64,000 nucleotides of DNA from Cryptomeria japonica (lineage: Eukaryota; Streptophyta; Pinopsida; Cupressales; Cupressaceae): NCBI RefSeq assembly GCF_030272615.1, contig NC_081406.1:185171770-185235769 (forward strand), in the 5' to 3' direction. The notes beneath the pieces are model-generated. The model saw only the letters and a program-made list of their open reading frames with translations. It was not told the DNA's origin and did not search any database. Below, in pieces: positions 21,845-32,961 of the stretch. How positions within the stretch are numbered: position 1 is the stretch's first letter; every line of letters starts with the position of its first letter. The position numbers and the translations under genes are program-made.

Positions 21845-23030
21845 TTGGTTTCTCAAGTGACAACACTAGCTCATCCACATGAGGGTGATGCTAGCGTTGG
21901 ATCAGGTGGTGCTGACACATCCTCCTCGCATCCACTTATTTATGTGTTGTATACTTCCACTATGTGCCATCACATGTGCTTAGGTCCTCTTGAAAAATCT
22001 ATTGATCATCCTGTCAACACATCTAATTACGAGGTGCATGATATGGTTAGTGCACTAGATGAGATGATAGGAACTGGAGCACACCCTGGGGAGTACTCAC
22101 ATGCTAGAGATGAGGATGTACCTTCATCATACACTAATGATGTAGTGGTAAGAGTTAGCTTGTAATTTCACAGTGCATTTTATTTTAAATGAATATTTAC
22201 AATAAATAGTATTAAGTAATAATATTTATATACATGGTCTATTTAGTTGTTGATGTCTGAAGGGGACATGACACGAGTCTAGGATGTCACCCTCTCAGCC
22301 ATTTCATTTGGCCTTGACAACTACATGTTTATATTTTTGCACCTAGTCATTCATATTTTCTAATGTATACATGCTTGTCATTTAAATTGTTATCAGTTAA
22401 ATTATATATATTAACTTATATGTTTATCTTATTTTACTCCTATAGGAAACACTTAGTGTGAGTCCAATGTCTCACAATCCATACTCTAGAACCATATTCA
22501 AAGACAAGGGAAAGGTAATTTAACATAAATTTGATTGAATTAAGAGTTTACATAACTTATAGTGATTATACATGTCTACATAGATTGATAATTTCACATA
22601 CTTTTCTTTTTTATGTATAGGGTATTGTTGATTTTGCATGCTTGTTGAATACTTCCATAATACCTGAAGAAGAAGAAGAAGAGATGTCTCTGGTATGTGT
22701 TTATTTTATTTTTTGTTTAGTAAATATGTTCCTATCGCCAACAATTATATGCTAACTTGTATCAATGTTATGTTTGTGAACATATATAGGTTGTCTACAA
22801 AAATATCAATAACATCCCTTCTCTATGACATGCATATTCTAGGACTCCCAACCATCCTATGTGAAGATGTGGATATGAGGTAATCAAGAGTTCAATTTTA
22901 GAGTTCAATTATAGTTCAATGTATATTGATTTTGATGTTTACTTTTTAAATGTAAATTATATAGCATAACTAAGCTCAAGTTTGGTTTGAATTTTTCTTA
23001 TGAAGATCCTTCAAAGCCAAAGGGTGGTTT
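21845..23030 (+). pseudogene. Possible decayed multi-exon gene of unknown function
   Basis: Short open stretches are bounded by splice-like sites. An open frame to 22149 ends at GTG|GTAAGA. A segment at 22446-22514 is flanked by CTATAG and GTAATT. One at 22621-22692 is flanked by TATAG and GTATGT. One starts near 22789 after ATATATAG. The first three join in phase 0 and give a hydrophilic product with a run of six Glu. The fourth meets a stop in that phase, so the gene, if real, is broken or my model is wrong. No start ATG was identified. Copia B truncates the right side at 23031. The product is not recognised. Confidence 0.25.
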
Positions 23031-24360
23031 TGTTGGCAATAATAATGAGTGAAAACTGAGAGAGGGGGGGGGGTGGTGAATCAGTTTTCACCAAATATAC
23101 AAACATAATCATGATAACAAATATGATAAACTACAACAATACCATAAATAAGCAACATGATAACACAACACACAACACCAAGATTTTGATGTGGATAACT
23201 TGGTTAAGGGAAAAACCACAGTGGGAACCTACCCACAAAAAGATGATACTCTACAGTAGTATGTGAACATATTACAATAGGGAATGCACATACATTAAAA
23301 CACATTTCCTAGAGCTCCTTGCTCAAAAGATAATGACCTAGAAGGGTACAACCTTCAGGGAAGTCTCACTGACTTACAACAAGATTCAAACTACAATCTG
23401 GAAGGAATGAACAACAATAATAGCATCTCCAAATGCCTAATGACAGTTCCAACTAAGCACAATGTTTTCTCTACAACACCAAACTCAACTCAATCACAAT
23501 GTCAAAGGATGAATCACTTCATCACACATACACCACTCTCTAATAATGCAGACACAACTTCGATACCTAATTTACATGACAATATCACCTATTTATACAA
23601 TTCATCAACCTTGACAACAAGGTCAGCTAAACCCTCAACTCACAATTAAAAACTCACATCACAAGATATAAGGATCAACCATCAGACCAATATAATTGTT
23701 TATATGACATAGCATGGACCTAAACCAAATATCTAAACACTCAACACCACCGAAAATCATGCCAAGATCAACTGCAACATACTACACTACCAGGAAAACT
23801 ATATAACATGAATAACATACCGGTTCAATAAAATCACCAACAACTCACACAATAATCAATGTGGATCATCAAAAGAAATAGGAAATGCTTAGGAAACACC
23901 AGCAAGCACATTAGAATCATTAGAAATAGTTGCACCAACACCACTTATAAAATCTTCATCGATCAACATCAGAAACTCAAGAACACTCAAACAACATCAA
24001 CTGTCACAAAGAAAAGATAGCTTGCAGAGCACCAAATAATGAACCATCTAAAATAAAGATATGAAATACCATCCCAAAAAATATCCCAAAATCTTAGAAC
24101 AAGATCTGATCACACTGAAATATACCGAAAAAAATACTAAACTCTGCAAAGCACCGATCAGATAAACAAACTACAAAACTGGATCATCTGACATGATCAA
24201 TTAGGCTTCTTGGATCACCAAGACCAATACAGAAGAATATAATGATACAATAAATAATCCATACACCAAACCATAATCACAATAAAAAAATGTGCAATCA
24301 CTAGAGCAGGAATATGTTGAGATCAATGACAACAACATATCCTAGAAGAAACAATGTCCA
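23031..24360 (-). repeat. 3' LTR of copia B (left on the map)
   Basis: On the plus strand it starts TGTTGGCAATAATAATGAG and matches the right LTR at 60068 onward (TGTTGGCAACAACAATGAG). The outer part has the G-run motif at 23051-23079. The inner end is set at 24360 by the following polypurine tract. Confidence 0.8.
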
Positions 24361-24378
24361 AAAATCTCCCTCTTTGGC
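24361..24378 (-). other. Polypurine tract of copia B
   Basis: On the minus strand this reads GCCAAAGAGGGAGATTTT directly before the LTR start. Confidence 0.65.
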
Positions 24379-24675
24379 AGTGATGGCAACATATGAATGT
24401 GAAAAACAATCAATGCAAAGAAAGAAATTATCTCCAAAAAAATCTCCTAAGATTAATAAAATAAAATAGTTTTTCACATGCTTCTCTGCCACCAATGCCA
24501 AAGACAAAATACAAATTATGCTTTACTCCCCAAAACTCATCCTCATGAATCTCTCCCCCTAAAACACATAACCAGGCTACTCTACTAGAGAAGTAGCACA
24601 AACTCATCAATACGGATAAAGAGATATGACTATGAATTATACTAGATTGATGCAACTCAATGCATCTAGTTCTCA
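24379..24675 (-). other. 3' untranslated region of copia B
   Basis: Lies between the RNase H stop and the polypurine tract. Minus-strand open frames here run into the coding end and are not credible genes. Confidence 0.5.
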
Positions 24676-24986
24676 TCAGGTGGGGTGGATACCCCAAACT
24701 TGTCTCTCAAATAGACAAATGTATCTATAGGCAAAGGCTTAGTGAAAATATTCACAATCTCTTCATTTGTAAATACATACTCCAACTTAACTTCCTCTTC
24801 ACTAATTTTTTGTCTCAAGTAATGTTATTTAATTGACACATGTTTAGTCTTTAAATATTGCACATGATTCTTTGACATTTTAATAGCAGTAAAATTATCA
24901 CAATATATGACACTAGGCCCATCATAGATAACTCTGGTATCCTTCAATATTTGCTTCATCCAAACTACTTGAGTGCAATTAATGTC
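24676..24986 (-). pseudogene. Copia B RNase H, C-terminal part
   Basis: The minus frame gives C-T-Q-V-V-W-M-K-Q, I-Y-C-D-N (catalytic Asp), K-H-V-S-I-K, then N-I-F-T-K-P-L-P and a terminal F-G-V-S-T-P stop, the usual ending of copia RNase H. There is an internal stop after K-H-V-S-I-K. Its N-terminal half lies 25.9 kb away (50857), separated by Tat A. Confidence 0.82.
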
Positions 24987-25397
24987 ATGTATCTGTTATA
25001 CCTATAGCTGCAACACAAAACACTCAATAAATCATTATAAGCAATGGTTAGAAAATTAATCAACGAAAGATAAAACCATAGCTAATTGATCTATTGCCTC
25101 CTAGTAAATGCGAGTATGAATTTTACTCTCAGATCTAGTTATGCAATTTCCAGTGACTTGACTACATTTAAATGGAGGATTTAAATGATGAAGATGCATT
25201 ATCTAGCAATGATAGCATGATTAAGCTAAATGATTTCATGATTATTCTAAAAAATAAGCTAGAAGGAAGATGCAATTAAGCTAAAATTGAACATGATAAC
25301 AATGCTAAAATGATAAGCTAGATGCCTATAGTAACAATGCTAGAATGCAAATGAGATGGGATTTGGGATGGGATCCTTTGTGATCCAAAATGGGGTC

Positions 25398-25405
25398 TAT
25401 TTATA
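25398..25405 (-). promoter_or_regulatory. TATA box of Tat A LTR
   Basis: On the minus strand TATAAATA is followed by GACCCC. The right LTR has the weaker TATAAACA at the same place. Confidence 0.5.
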
Positions 25406-25700
25406 GGAATTTCCAAGGCTAGGGGTGAGGTGGCAGGAATCAATGGTCAAGATTAAGTTTGAAGATATCAATGGTTAAATTGGAGGAGGTTGGTAAAGAG
25501 TTGGGATTAAAGGGAAAAATGTCATCTCCATGGTGACAAGTGTCAAGAGGCTTCTAGAAGAAGTTGGATGAAAGGGAACACTTAGTGACAAGTGTCACAA
25601 AGCTTCTAGAAGAGGTTAGATGAAAGGGAACACTTAGTGACAAGTGTCACAAAGCTTTGCTCATGAGACGGCAAAGTGTTCAAGGAAAGGGGACATGGTG

Positions 25701-26148
25701 TGTTGGTGTAAATAAATATTCATTTTGGATATTATTACACTTACTTAAGTTAACTTAGGATAATGCATCTCATCGTAATTTGGAATTGAGACACTTAGGG
25801 AAGTGTGCACTTAGGGATAGAGCTTGTAGGAGAAATTCCACCTTTTGTGGTCTTATTTTGCTGTTACACTCCACATTCAGTGGGTCATCCACCTCTTGTG
25901 GAATATTATATTATTTCTCCTACCTACCCTTAGTATTTCTTACCTACCCTTGTTTCTCATTGAGCCACATGTCATATTTGTGTGCTCATACATCCATATG
26001 GCCATGCTTATATAAGCAGGCCTCTATTCATTGTATTGGTTAATCCAGTTGATCATTTTGTATATTTATGAGAATACAGTTTGTTCTTGCCATTCTATTG
26101 TCTCTTTTATGCTTTTCATTGTGCCCTTGATCTTGGCAAAATCCAACA
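25701..26148 (+). repeat. 5' LTR of copia E3
   Basis: It starts TGTTGGTGTAAAT and ends CCAACA, with the primer site adjacent. A TATA box is at 26009-26016. No 3' partner LTR is present. Confidence 0.85.
26009..26016 (+). promoter_or_regulatory. TATA box of copia E3 LTR
   Basis: TATATAAG in a CTTATATAAGC context, about 140 bp before the LTR end. Confidence 0.6.
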
Positions 26149-26160
26149 TGGTATCAGAGC
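26149..26160 (+). other. Initiator-Met tRNA primer-binding site of E3
   Basis: TGGTATCAGAGC follows the LTR CA end with no gap. This is the standard plant copia primer site, 12 of 12 bases. Confidence 0.92.
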
Positions 26161-27741
26161 TATTGGGGCTTCATTGATTAGTTTTTGGAGACATCGTGGA
26201 AGGCTTCTACTTTCGGATTTGGGGATCTTCATTTTTTGGGGGCATCATACAGCGATTTGGACATCACCGTTGAATCCGGGAGGCCATTTCCATAAATTTC
26301 GACTATAAAGTCGACCTATTTTGGTGAGAAATTTTTTTTTCCCAATTTGGCTAAGTCATACGGATTTCGAATTTTTATTTTTATTTTTTTTAAAAAATTT
26401 ATTTTTTTCAAAAAAGAAGATTTCGGAAAAAAAAAAATTAAAAAAAAAAAGGAGTTTTTTTTGGGGGTCCGCAAACCCCCCCGTACCCTTTTTGCCCGCA
26501 GGTGTTGCAGGCGTTGTCGTACCCTTTTGCAGGTCCTGCCACCGCCACCGCCGTGCTTCGTTCGTCGGCCGCACCGAACACCATGCCACCGCCGCCCACG
26601 CCAAGATCTGCCACCGCCTGCTCTGAATGCATCGCCGACGCTCGCAGGTTCCTGGCGCCTCCCCTGCCCGCTGGCTCTGACAGCTCCCGACGCCTCCCCC
26701 ACTTCCCAGCTGCAGCTCCCACCGACTGTCACCGCCGCATCGAGATCTATCGCCGCTGGTCCTCGGCTCCCGACCCATCAGGATCTCCCATCTCCGGCAG
26801 CACATTCTCCGCCAGCGACCACGAAACCCAGGCGGCAACTGCGTCCGCCACGTGGCAGGCGGCCACTGGCCCGCGGGAAAATAGTCCAACTTTCCGCCAT
26901 GTTAGATCCGTACAATCCGTACTGCACAATCATAGAGCCATGCAGATGTCCGTACAGTGCCACGTCATCCGTACGGTCTGCATAGTCAGCAGTCCGTACA
27001 ATACGGATGCCCAGTCAGCAGGGAGGTGAAGTTTTTGTGACAGTCATACAGCCGTCAAAATTAACATAGTTACTTGCTGATGTCAGCACCACATCAGCAC
27101 TTTTTGAAATTTTTTTGACCCCTCTCCATTGGGCTTTTCAATTTTGCAGTCCAACTTTGGAAGGCCATATCTTGCTCATTTTTGCTCCTTTTTTGGTGCA
27201 ATTTTTTTTTAAATGGGCTAAAATTTCATGATCTTCGCAGTGGTGTGGTTATTTTTTGATTTTGGTGAACAAGTTTTTTAGAATTTTTGGATTCTCTCAA
27301 CTGTACCTGTCCAATCCTCAATTCTTCAACTTCAAAGGCCTCATTTGAACTCATACGACCTCCTTTTCAGGTGCCCTTTTTTTTGAAAGTGCTTATTTTT
27401 TTGTCTACTTTCAGAATCTATGATCAAATTTTAGAGATTTTGAGTGAAAATTGTACTTTCAGATATTGGTCTTATTTGGCCTATTAGGTACTTGTAAATT
27501 GCTTGGATCTTAGTTAGATCTCTTGCATTATCAGTTTGAGACTCTTTTGGCCTTATTGAGGCAGTTGTAAAATTGTAAATTAGAAGTCCACTTTGCCATT
27601 TTTTGCAAGTGGCCCATTGTATACGCACTACTTATAAAGTGCCAAATCATCACATTTGGGGGGGGTTCTTTGATTGAGTGAATTTGGGGGGGTGTCTTGT
27701 GTGATTGTGCCTCTCTTTGTGCTTTTTCCATTCTTGTTGCA
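26161..27741 (+). other. Leader of copia E3 with a GC-rich island
   Basis: The 1.6 kb between primer site and gag is unusually long for copia. It has poly-T/A tracts (26330-26460), a GC-rich Pro/Arg-coding-like block (about 26466-26885), a cluster of TCCGTAC motifs (26905-27005) and then T-rich DNA. Open frames over the block overlap in several registers, as expected from composition alone. Confidence 0.6.
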
Positions 27742-28113
27742 ATGAGTCCTAATAAGTTTCCACCATTAACTCCACATAATTATGCATCATGGAAAATTAA
27801 AGTATGGAGTAAACTAATGGAAAAGGGTCTCACACACTACATAGATGGAACAATAACAGCACCACCTGATCCTAAGGCTGATCCAAATGCTCAATTAAAA
27901 TGGCTCACAAAGAATTGCATGGCTCTTGGAACCTTACGTGAGTATGTATCAGATGACCTCATTTTCCACATTGAGAAGTGTAAAACAATTAAAGAGGCTT
28001 CGGATATGTTTCAGAAATTGTATGGACAAGTTGATGAAATCAGAGGCTATCAGATTGATAATGAGCTCACCAACTTAGATCCCAAGAATTTTGATACAAT
28101 CGAAGATTATATA
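27742..28113 (+). pseudogene. Copia E3 gag, N-terminal fragment
   Basis: ATG at 27742. It has the copia gag N-terminal features: N-Y-A-S-W-K-I-K-V-W (residues about 13-22), an A-x-x-x-L-x-x-Y helix region, and the D-M-F-Q-K-L-Y-G segment (about residues 92-99). It ends abruptly after E-D-Y-I, where Tat A LTR sequence resumes. The gag would form the particle core; this fragment cannot. Confidence 0.8.
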
Positions 28114-28445
28114 ACATGGTGGTTAGATGGAATGGGTTAGGTTTAGAAGGGGTTAGGAGAATTTGAATTTAAAAATTCAAATATCAGCAAAAGGCTAATT
28201 AATTTCAACAACTCATAAATTGATTTGTTTTAATTAACTAGGGGATTATGAAGAAATGAATTTGATGGGGGAAATTAATTAATTTGAATTAATTAATCAA
28301 AGGGGATTATTCGAAAATGAACCTATTAAATAAATCCTTAGATTTATTAATAAGTAGATGAAAAGGGGGATTTAATCAAATTGTTGATGAATTCAATAAT
28401 TTCTTATTCAATTAATTATCTTTAGACCATTTTTAGGTGTATACA

Positions 28446-28459
28446 TTTTGCCCCTCTTT
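28446..28459 (-). other. Polypurine tract of Tat A
   Basis: On the minus strand AAAGAGGGGCAAAA is followed by the TGTATACACC LTR start. Confidence 0.8.
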
Positions 28460-30189
28460 GAAGTGAGATGTGATGATGCATTGATTCAAAGAATAATCTC
28501 ATTTTGATGATGATTTGATTTGATAGGATGCCTTAGCTCTTGATTGCTAGATTCTAGTATGATGATGCCCCCTCGGGAGATCAATTGAGATAATTGATAT
28601 GTGGAGTTTTTGGATTTTTGTGAAATTGATGTCCCCATTAGAATTGATTTGATTTTTGTAATGTTGATTGATGAAAATGCGAGTTCTTTGATCTGGATGA
28701 TACGATTATGATTGATTGATAAAGCTTGATTTGATATGATAAGATTGATTGAGATTTAGTCTAGTTTCAGGAAGGATACCTCCTATATAAGACAAAGTTG
28801 ATCAGAGCATCTGGTCTCAAGAAGGATACATCTTGTATAAGACTTGATCAGAACGTCTGGTTTCAAGAAGGATACGTCCTGTATAAGACTAGATCTGAAT
28901 GTCTAATTTTAGGAAGGATACATCTTGTATAAGACATAATCAGATAGATTAGATGTAATTGATTGAAAAACTTGATAAGGTTGATTGGATAAAGAACTTA
29001 TAGTTTGTTGGTATCATGTTGCAGGATGATTTTGATTTGCTGATGTTGATTCTGTTGAGAGGATAGCATTATATTTTTGTTGGGTCGTCAATATCTAAAG
29101 AGATATGAGTCATTCGTTTGATTGCATATACACTTGTGATGATACTTTGATTATTCCTACGATATATTTAACCTTGGATGAAAGGATCATGTGGGATCCC
29201 ATACAAGAATAAAATGCAAGGTAAAATGCAAAGCTACGATCGGACCAGTCACTGGATTATTGCGTTTTTGTCATCATTGACCTTTTGAAATGTGGGAAGT
29301 GAGTGCAAACATCAATGGTATAATTAAACCATGATGACCTTAGCAATATTTTCCTAGATTTTGATATAGAAAGTTACCACAAGCATCGATGTATAATTGA
29401 ACCGAGATGACCTGAGTGTTGCTTGCGTAAAATAGGCAGTATTAATCATTTTAATACACAAACCAGAAATGTCTTCAATGATATTCCAATGATCATGTCC
29501 TTAGACTAATTTTCACATATTAATGATTAATTTTTAGATAGAAGACAAGAAAAATATCATGTTCCTTCCTTGTTCCTCTAGTCAAAGACATCCTAGAGTC
29601 ACTCAAAAATCATGATAGTGAAAAGCAATATAGAAAAGTTGAACAATCATGTTAAAATAATTATCCAAAGGATATTATCCATGTGTTTAGACTGACTTTG
29701 TGATAGTTTCATGGTTGATAATTTGATCTCATGTTCCATGTTGGATATGTCTCAGTTTTGGCTTGATAAGAGTTGTCTAACTATTGTTTTACTTGTTTGA
29801 TTAAGCTTAGAAAGATCAAGAGTTCAACCCCAGCTAGGTGTAGAATTTTGTCCCAAGCCTAGAAACAAAGTTGTTATGATATATCCAATGATCCAAACCA
29901 TGGCAGGAAGCCACTTGGGATGCCTATGTATGTATGAAGGCTTCATTATGGTCAGCGCTGATGAAAAATGAATGAATGCAAGCGGGAAGATGCACGAACT
30001 AATAGATGGAAGAGCTAGTGGACAGATAGCACCTGTTTGCCAGGTTTTCACCATCTTTTTTTATTGCACTTTTTCTCATATTTTTTTTTCACTATTTTTT
30101 TAGTTTTTCTGCTTTTTCACTGTTTTTGATCTTTTTTTTGCTTTTTCACTATTTTTGAATTTTTCTAATTTTTCAAACTTAAAACTTTT
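28460..30189 (-). other. Long 3' region of Tat A
   Basis: No domain is found. It includes four tandem units (28761-28948) and a T-rich stretch with repeated CTTTTTCACTGTTTTTGA-like units (30060-30175). A 76-codon open frame at 29824-30054 on the minus strand is unsupported. Long 3' regions after integrase are usual in Tat elements. Confidence 0.6.
28761..28948. repeat. Four tandem units of about 46-50 bp in Tat A
   Basis: Units begin CTAGTTTCAG, CTGGTCTCAA, CTGGTTTCAA and CTAATTTTAG at 28761, 28811, 28857 and 28903. Each contains GAAGGATACxTCxTxTATAAGAC. Confidence 0.8.
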
Positions 30190-31400
30190 TTCAGATGCAT
30201 GTTATTTATAGGTTCCTCGAGCTGATCTTCATCCTGTGTTGATAACTGATATGCTCTTGATCCAAATACTGTTGTGACCACAAATGGACCTAACCAGTTT
30301 GGTTCAAAATTTCTTTTCTTTTCTCAATCTGCCTGTTTGTATGGATTTTTCTTTAGTACTAGTTCCTCCGCTTGGAAGATTTATGGTTTGACCCTGTGAT
30401 TATAACTTTGACACATTCTTTATTGATATATCTTTAGATGATCAAAGGCATTTTGTCTGTGTTCCTAGATTAGTTCTAACTCTTGTAGTCTAGACATTCT
30501 TTGTTCTTCATCTCAAATAAGACCTTTTAAGGATACTTGTAGAGAGGGTGTCTCTACTTCGATTGGTAATATGGCTTTTGATCCATAGACAAGGGAGAAA
30601 GGTGTGGCACTTGTTTGTGTGTGGATACTGGTACGGTAGGCCCATAGAGTAGGGTTTAATTGGATATGCCAATCTTTTCCAGCATCATTCACTGTCTTTT
30701 TGAGGATTCTCATAATAGTTTTGTTAGATGCTTCTGCATGCCCATTTCCCTGTGGATAATATGGTGTGGAGGATTTGTGCTGGATTTTGAACTTCTCACA
30801 TAGCTCTTATGCATCCTGATTTTTGAATGGTCGCCCATTATCAATGATAATGGTTATTGGTATTCCATAGCAACAGATGATGTAGTTCAAGATAAATGCA
30901 ACAATTTGCTTTCCTATGATGTTTGTGAGAGGTACTGCCTCAATCCATTTTGTAAAATATTTTGTAGCTACAAGGATGAATTTGTGACCATTAGATGAAG
31001 AAGGGTTTATCTTTCCTACCAGATCTAGACCCTATTGGTAGAAAGGCTAAGATGTTGCTAAAGCATGAAGTTCTTATGCTGGTGCATGAATCAAATTCCC
31101 ATGGATCTGACATTGTTTGCATGTTCTAGTTATCTTAAAAGAATCTCGTTCCATAGTTGGCCAATAATAGCCCAAGTGTATGAGTTTTTTTGAAAGGGTA
31201 AGACCACTTGAATGAGTGCCACAAATGTTGTTATGGACTTCATGTAAGGCCTTCTCAGATTCTTCTTGTTCAAGACATCTTTAAATAGTACCGTCTAGAC
31301 CTTGTTTAAATAGGGTATCCACGATGAGAGTAAAATGGGAGGATTGACGAATAAAGTTTCTCTTATGGTTCTTCAATAAATCAGGAGGTAGGGTGTTATG
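30190..31400 (-). pseudogene. Tat A integrase remnant
   Basis: Reading the minus strand through stops gives a zinc domain H...H...C-x-x-C (H-N-N-I-C-G-T-H and C-K-Q-C-Q-I-H-G), core L-D-L-V-G with the first Asp, Y-F-T-K-W-I-E-A-V-P-L, the second Asp in I-I-D-N-G-R-P-F, and the Glu in N-G-H-A-E-A-S-N-K. The clean frame at 30513-30713 is the W-A-Y-R-T-S region. All three catalytic residues survive, but there are at least eight stops. Confidence 0.8.
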
Positions 31401-31589
31401 TTCTAGGTATGTGTAAGTTTGGCCATAGTGGGAGGAATCATGTCCAACAAGTTGACAAATGGTTTAAGAATCAGGACAATTATAGGTAGGGTAAAACAAC
31501 TCTTCCACCAAGAATTCATAACGCTATTGTTTTTCCTATGTCTGAAGGAGAGAAGCAAGTGTAGCCATGGCATTTTCTACTTTGTTGTC

Positions 31590-31990
31590 ATTTCTTGGAA
31601 TCTATTCAAAATTTATTTCTACAAAGTACTTCTTGATATCATCAACCATCTTTTTGTAAGGCATTAATTTTTTGTCCTTGGTTTGATAGTCATCATTGAT
31701 TTGATTAATGATGAGCTGAGAGTCTCCCAAGATTTGAAGTTGTGTAATGTTCCATTCTATAGACATTTTGATACCTATAACCAAAGCTTCATACTATATT
31801 GTATTGTTGGTGAATAGAAAACTTAATTTGTATGCTTTTGGGATTGTATGACCTTGTGGTGTGATGAATAGAATGCCTTCTCCTAATTCACGTTGTGTTC
31901 TATTATTGATACTTGCTCTTGGACTGATATTTGGGTGATGTATTGTAAGATATGGATCGAACCCTAAAATGTCTATATATGAACATCTTT
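31590..31990 (-). pseudogene. Tat A RNase H (archaeal-type) remnant
   Basis: The minus strand gives F-I-T-P-Q-G-H-T-I-P, a stop in place of E before Y-E-A-L-V-I-G-I, then I-L-G-D-S-Q-L-I-I-N-Q-I, K-K-L-M-P-Y-K-K and I-P-R-N-D-N-K-V-E-N-A-M-A. This is the extra RNase H typical of the Tat lineage. The first catalytic Asp (F-D-G) is not found. It normally follows RT, but no RT lies upstream here. Confidence 0.7.
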
Positions 31991-32956
31991 TGATTTTCCT
32001 CCTTTTGAAGGGTTCAAAATATTTCTGTCTTGCTAGTTTTGATAGAGAGATTGTTGGATGTAGATTAGTTGTGCCAATGATAACTACCTCTACTGGTTCT
32101 ATTAGGATAGATAACTTCTCTTGATAAAATTCATGTAAGGTGTCAAATCTCCCATCTTTCAGCACCTCGAGGAGGTTTTCACCGTTAGACGAGTCCTTTA
32201 TTTTTATTTTTTCTTGATCTAATGTTGCCAAGAAATGGTTTTCAACATTAGACCTGATATTGTTTTCTTTATTTTCACTTTTGCGACTATGAGATTCGGC
32301 ACCCACTTGACACGAAGATACATTAGTAGAATCCTTGGTGGAAGTTGTTATGGGTTTGATTTCATTAAGATATACAGATATGGCATGGTCATTAGGTAAG
32401 TTATCAATAGTAATAGGTTCTTCATTTTCCTAGTCCATAGGTTCAGGATAGATTAATGGTAAAGGATATTTAGGCTAAGATGTTTCAAAGATATTAGGGG
32501 TCATGATAGAGATGACAGATCTTTCGATATGTATGTCGATGTCTAGAAGGATACTCTCATCAGAATGACCTCACATAAGAAACTCTTGATCGTCCTCAGT
32601 TAAGTCCATGTCAACTGAATGTAATTTTGATTCAAGTAGGCTAGTTCCTAAGGTTTGTTCTACATACGTGTGAACTACATCGACTTCTACATCTTCTTTT
32701 TCCATTTCAATTTCAAGTTGCCCTAGTTTGTTTTTCCATGATAGAAAATATTCTCTGGTCCCTTGATCTCTTAGCTATATTTGTTTTTCCATGTTTGACA
32801 AAATTGATGCAAATGATTGTTCCTTGAATTGTGTGCTTGAAGCTTTTACCTCTCTGTTATATGAAATAATGACCTCTTGAGCCGATTTCAGATTATTACA
32901 ACATTGCAATGGATTTGAGTCTATTGATGTTGTGATTTCTTGTCCATTGTATGGAA
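31991..32956 (-). pseudogene. Tat A segment between protease and RNase H, no RT motifs
   Basis: Minus-strand reading is mostly open with a few stops (longest open part 31794-32306) and gives an acidic, low-complexity product. None of the RT motifs found elsewhere in the window (F-M-P-F-G, Y-V-D-D, Y-L-D-D) appear. It joins the protease end across copia C. Function unknown. Confidence 0.45.
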
Positions 32957-32961
32957 ATTTT
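32957..32961. repeat. Left target duplication of copia C (imperfect)
   Basis: ATTTT on the left against AGTTT at 47274-47278 on the right, one mismatch. Confidence 0.5.

Larger units (their letters stand above)
25701..28116 (+). mobile_element. Copia E3: 5' half only, inserted in the Tat A LTR
   Basis: It has one LTR (25701-26148), a primer site, a long leader and the start of gag; everything after gag residue about 124 is missing. The uninterrupted Tat A LTR copy at 50493 shows the target site. The eight bases ACATGGTG occur on both sides (25693-25700 and 28114-28121). This fits either a 5-bp TSD TGGTG with a CA end or a microhomology junction. Confidence 0.8.
24988..28445 (-). repeat. 3' LTR of Tat A, split by copia E3
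   Basis: 24988-25700 and 28117-28445 align continuously with 49792-50856; E3 fills the gap. Compared with the right copy it lacks a short segment near 28402 (right copy about 50780-50812). A minus-strand TATA box is at 25398-25405. Confidence 0.85.

Noticed and set aside
26347-26985. 212-codon Pro/Arg-rich open frame
   Set aside because: Open frames exist in several registers on both strands over the same GC-rich block, as expected from composition. It begins in a poly-T/A tract and has no domain.
28761-28948. CRISPR-like array
   Set aside because: Adjacent tandem units without unique spacers of regular length, inside a plant retrotransposon.
29824-30054. 76-codon minus-strand open frame in the Tat A 3' region
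   Set aside because: Downstream of integrase, no recognisable motif and no second copy in the window to test conservation.
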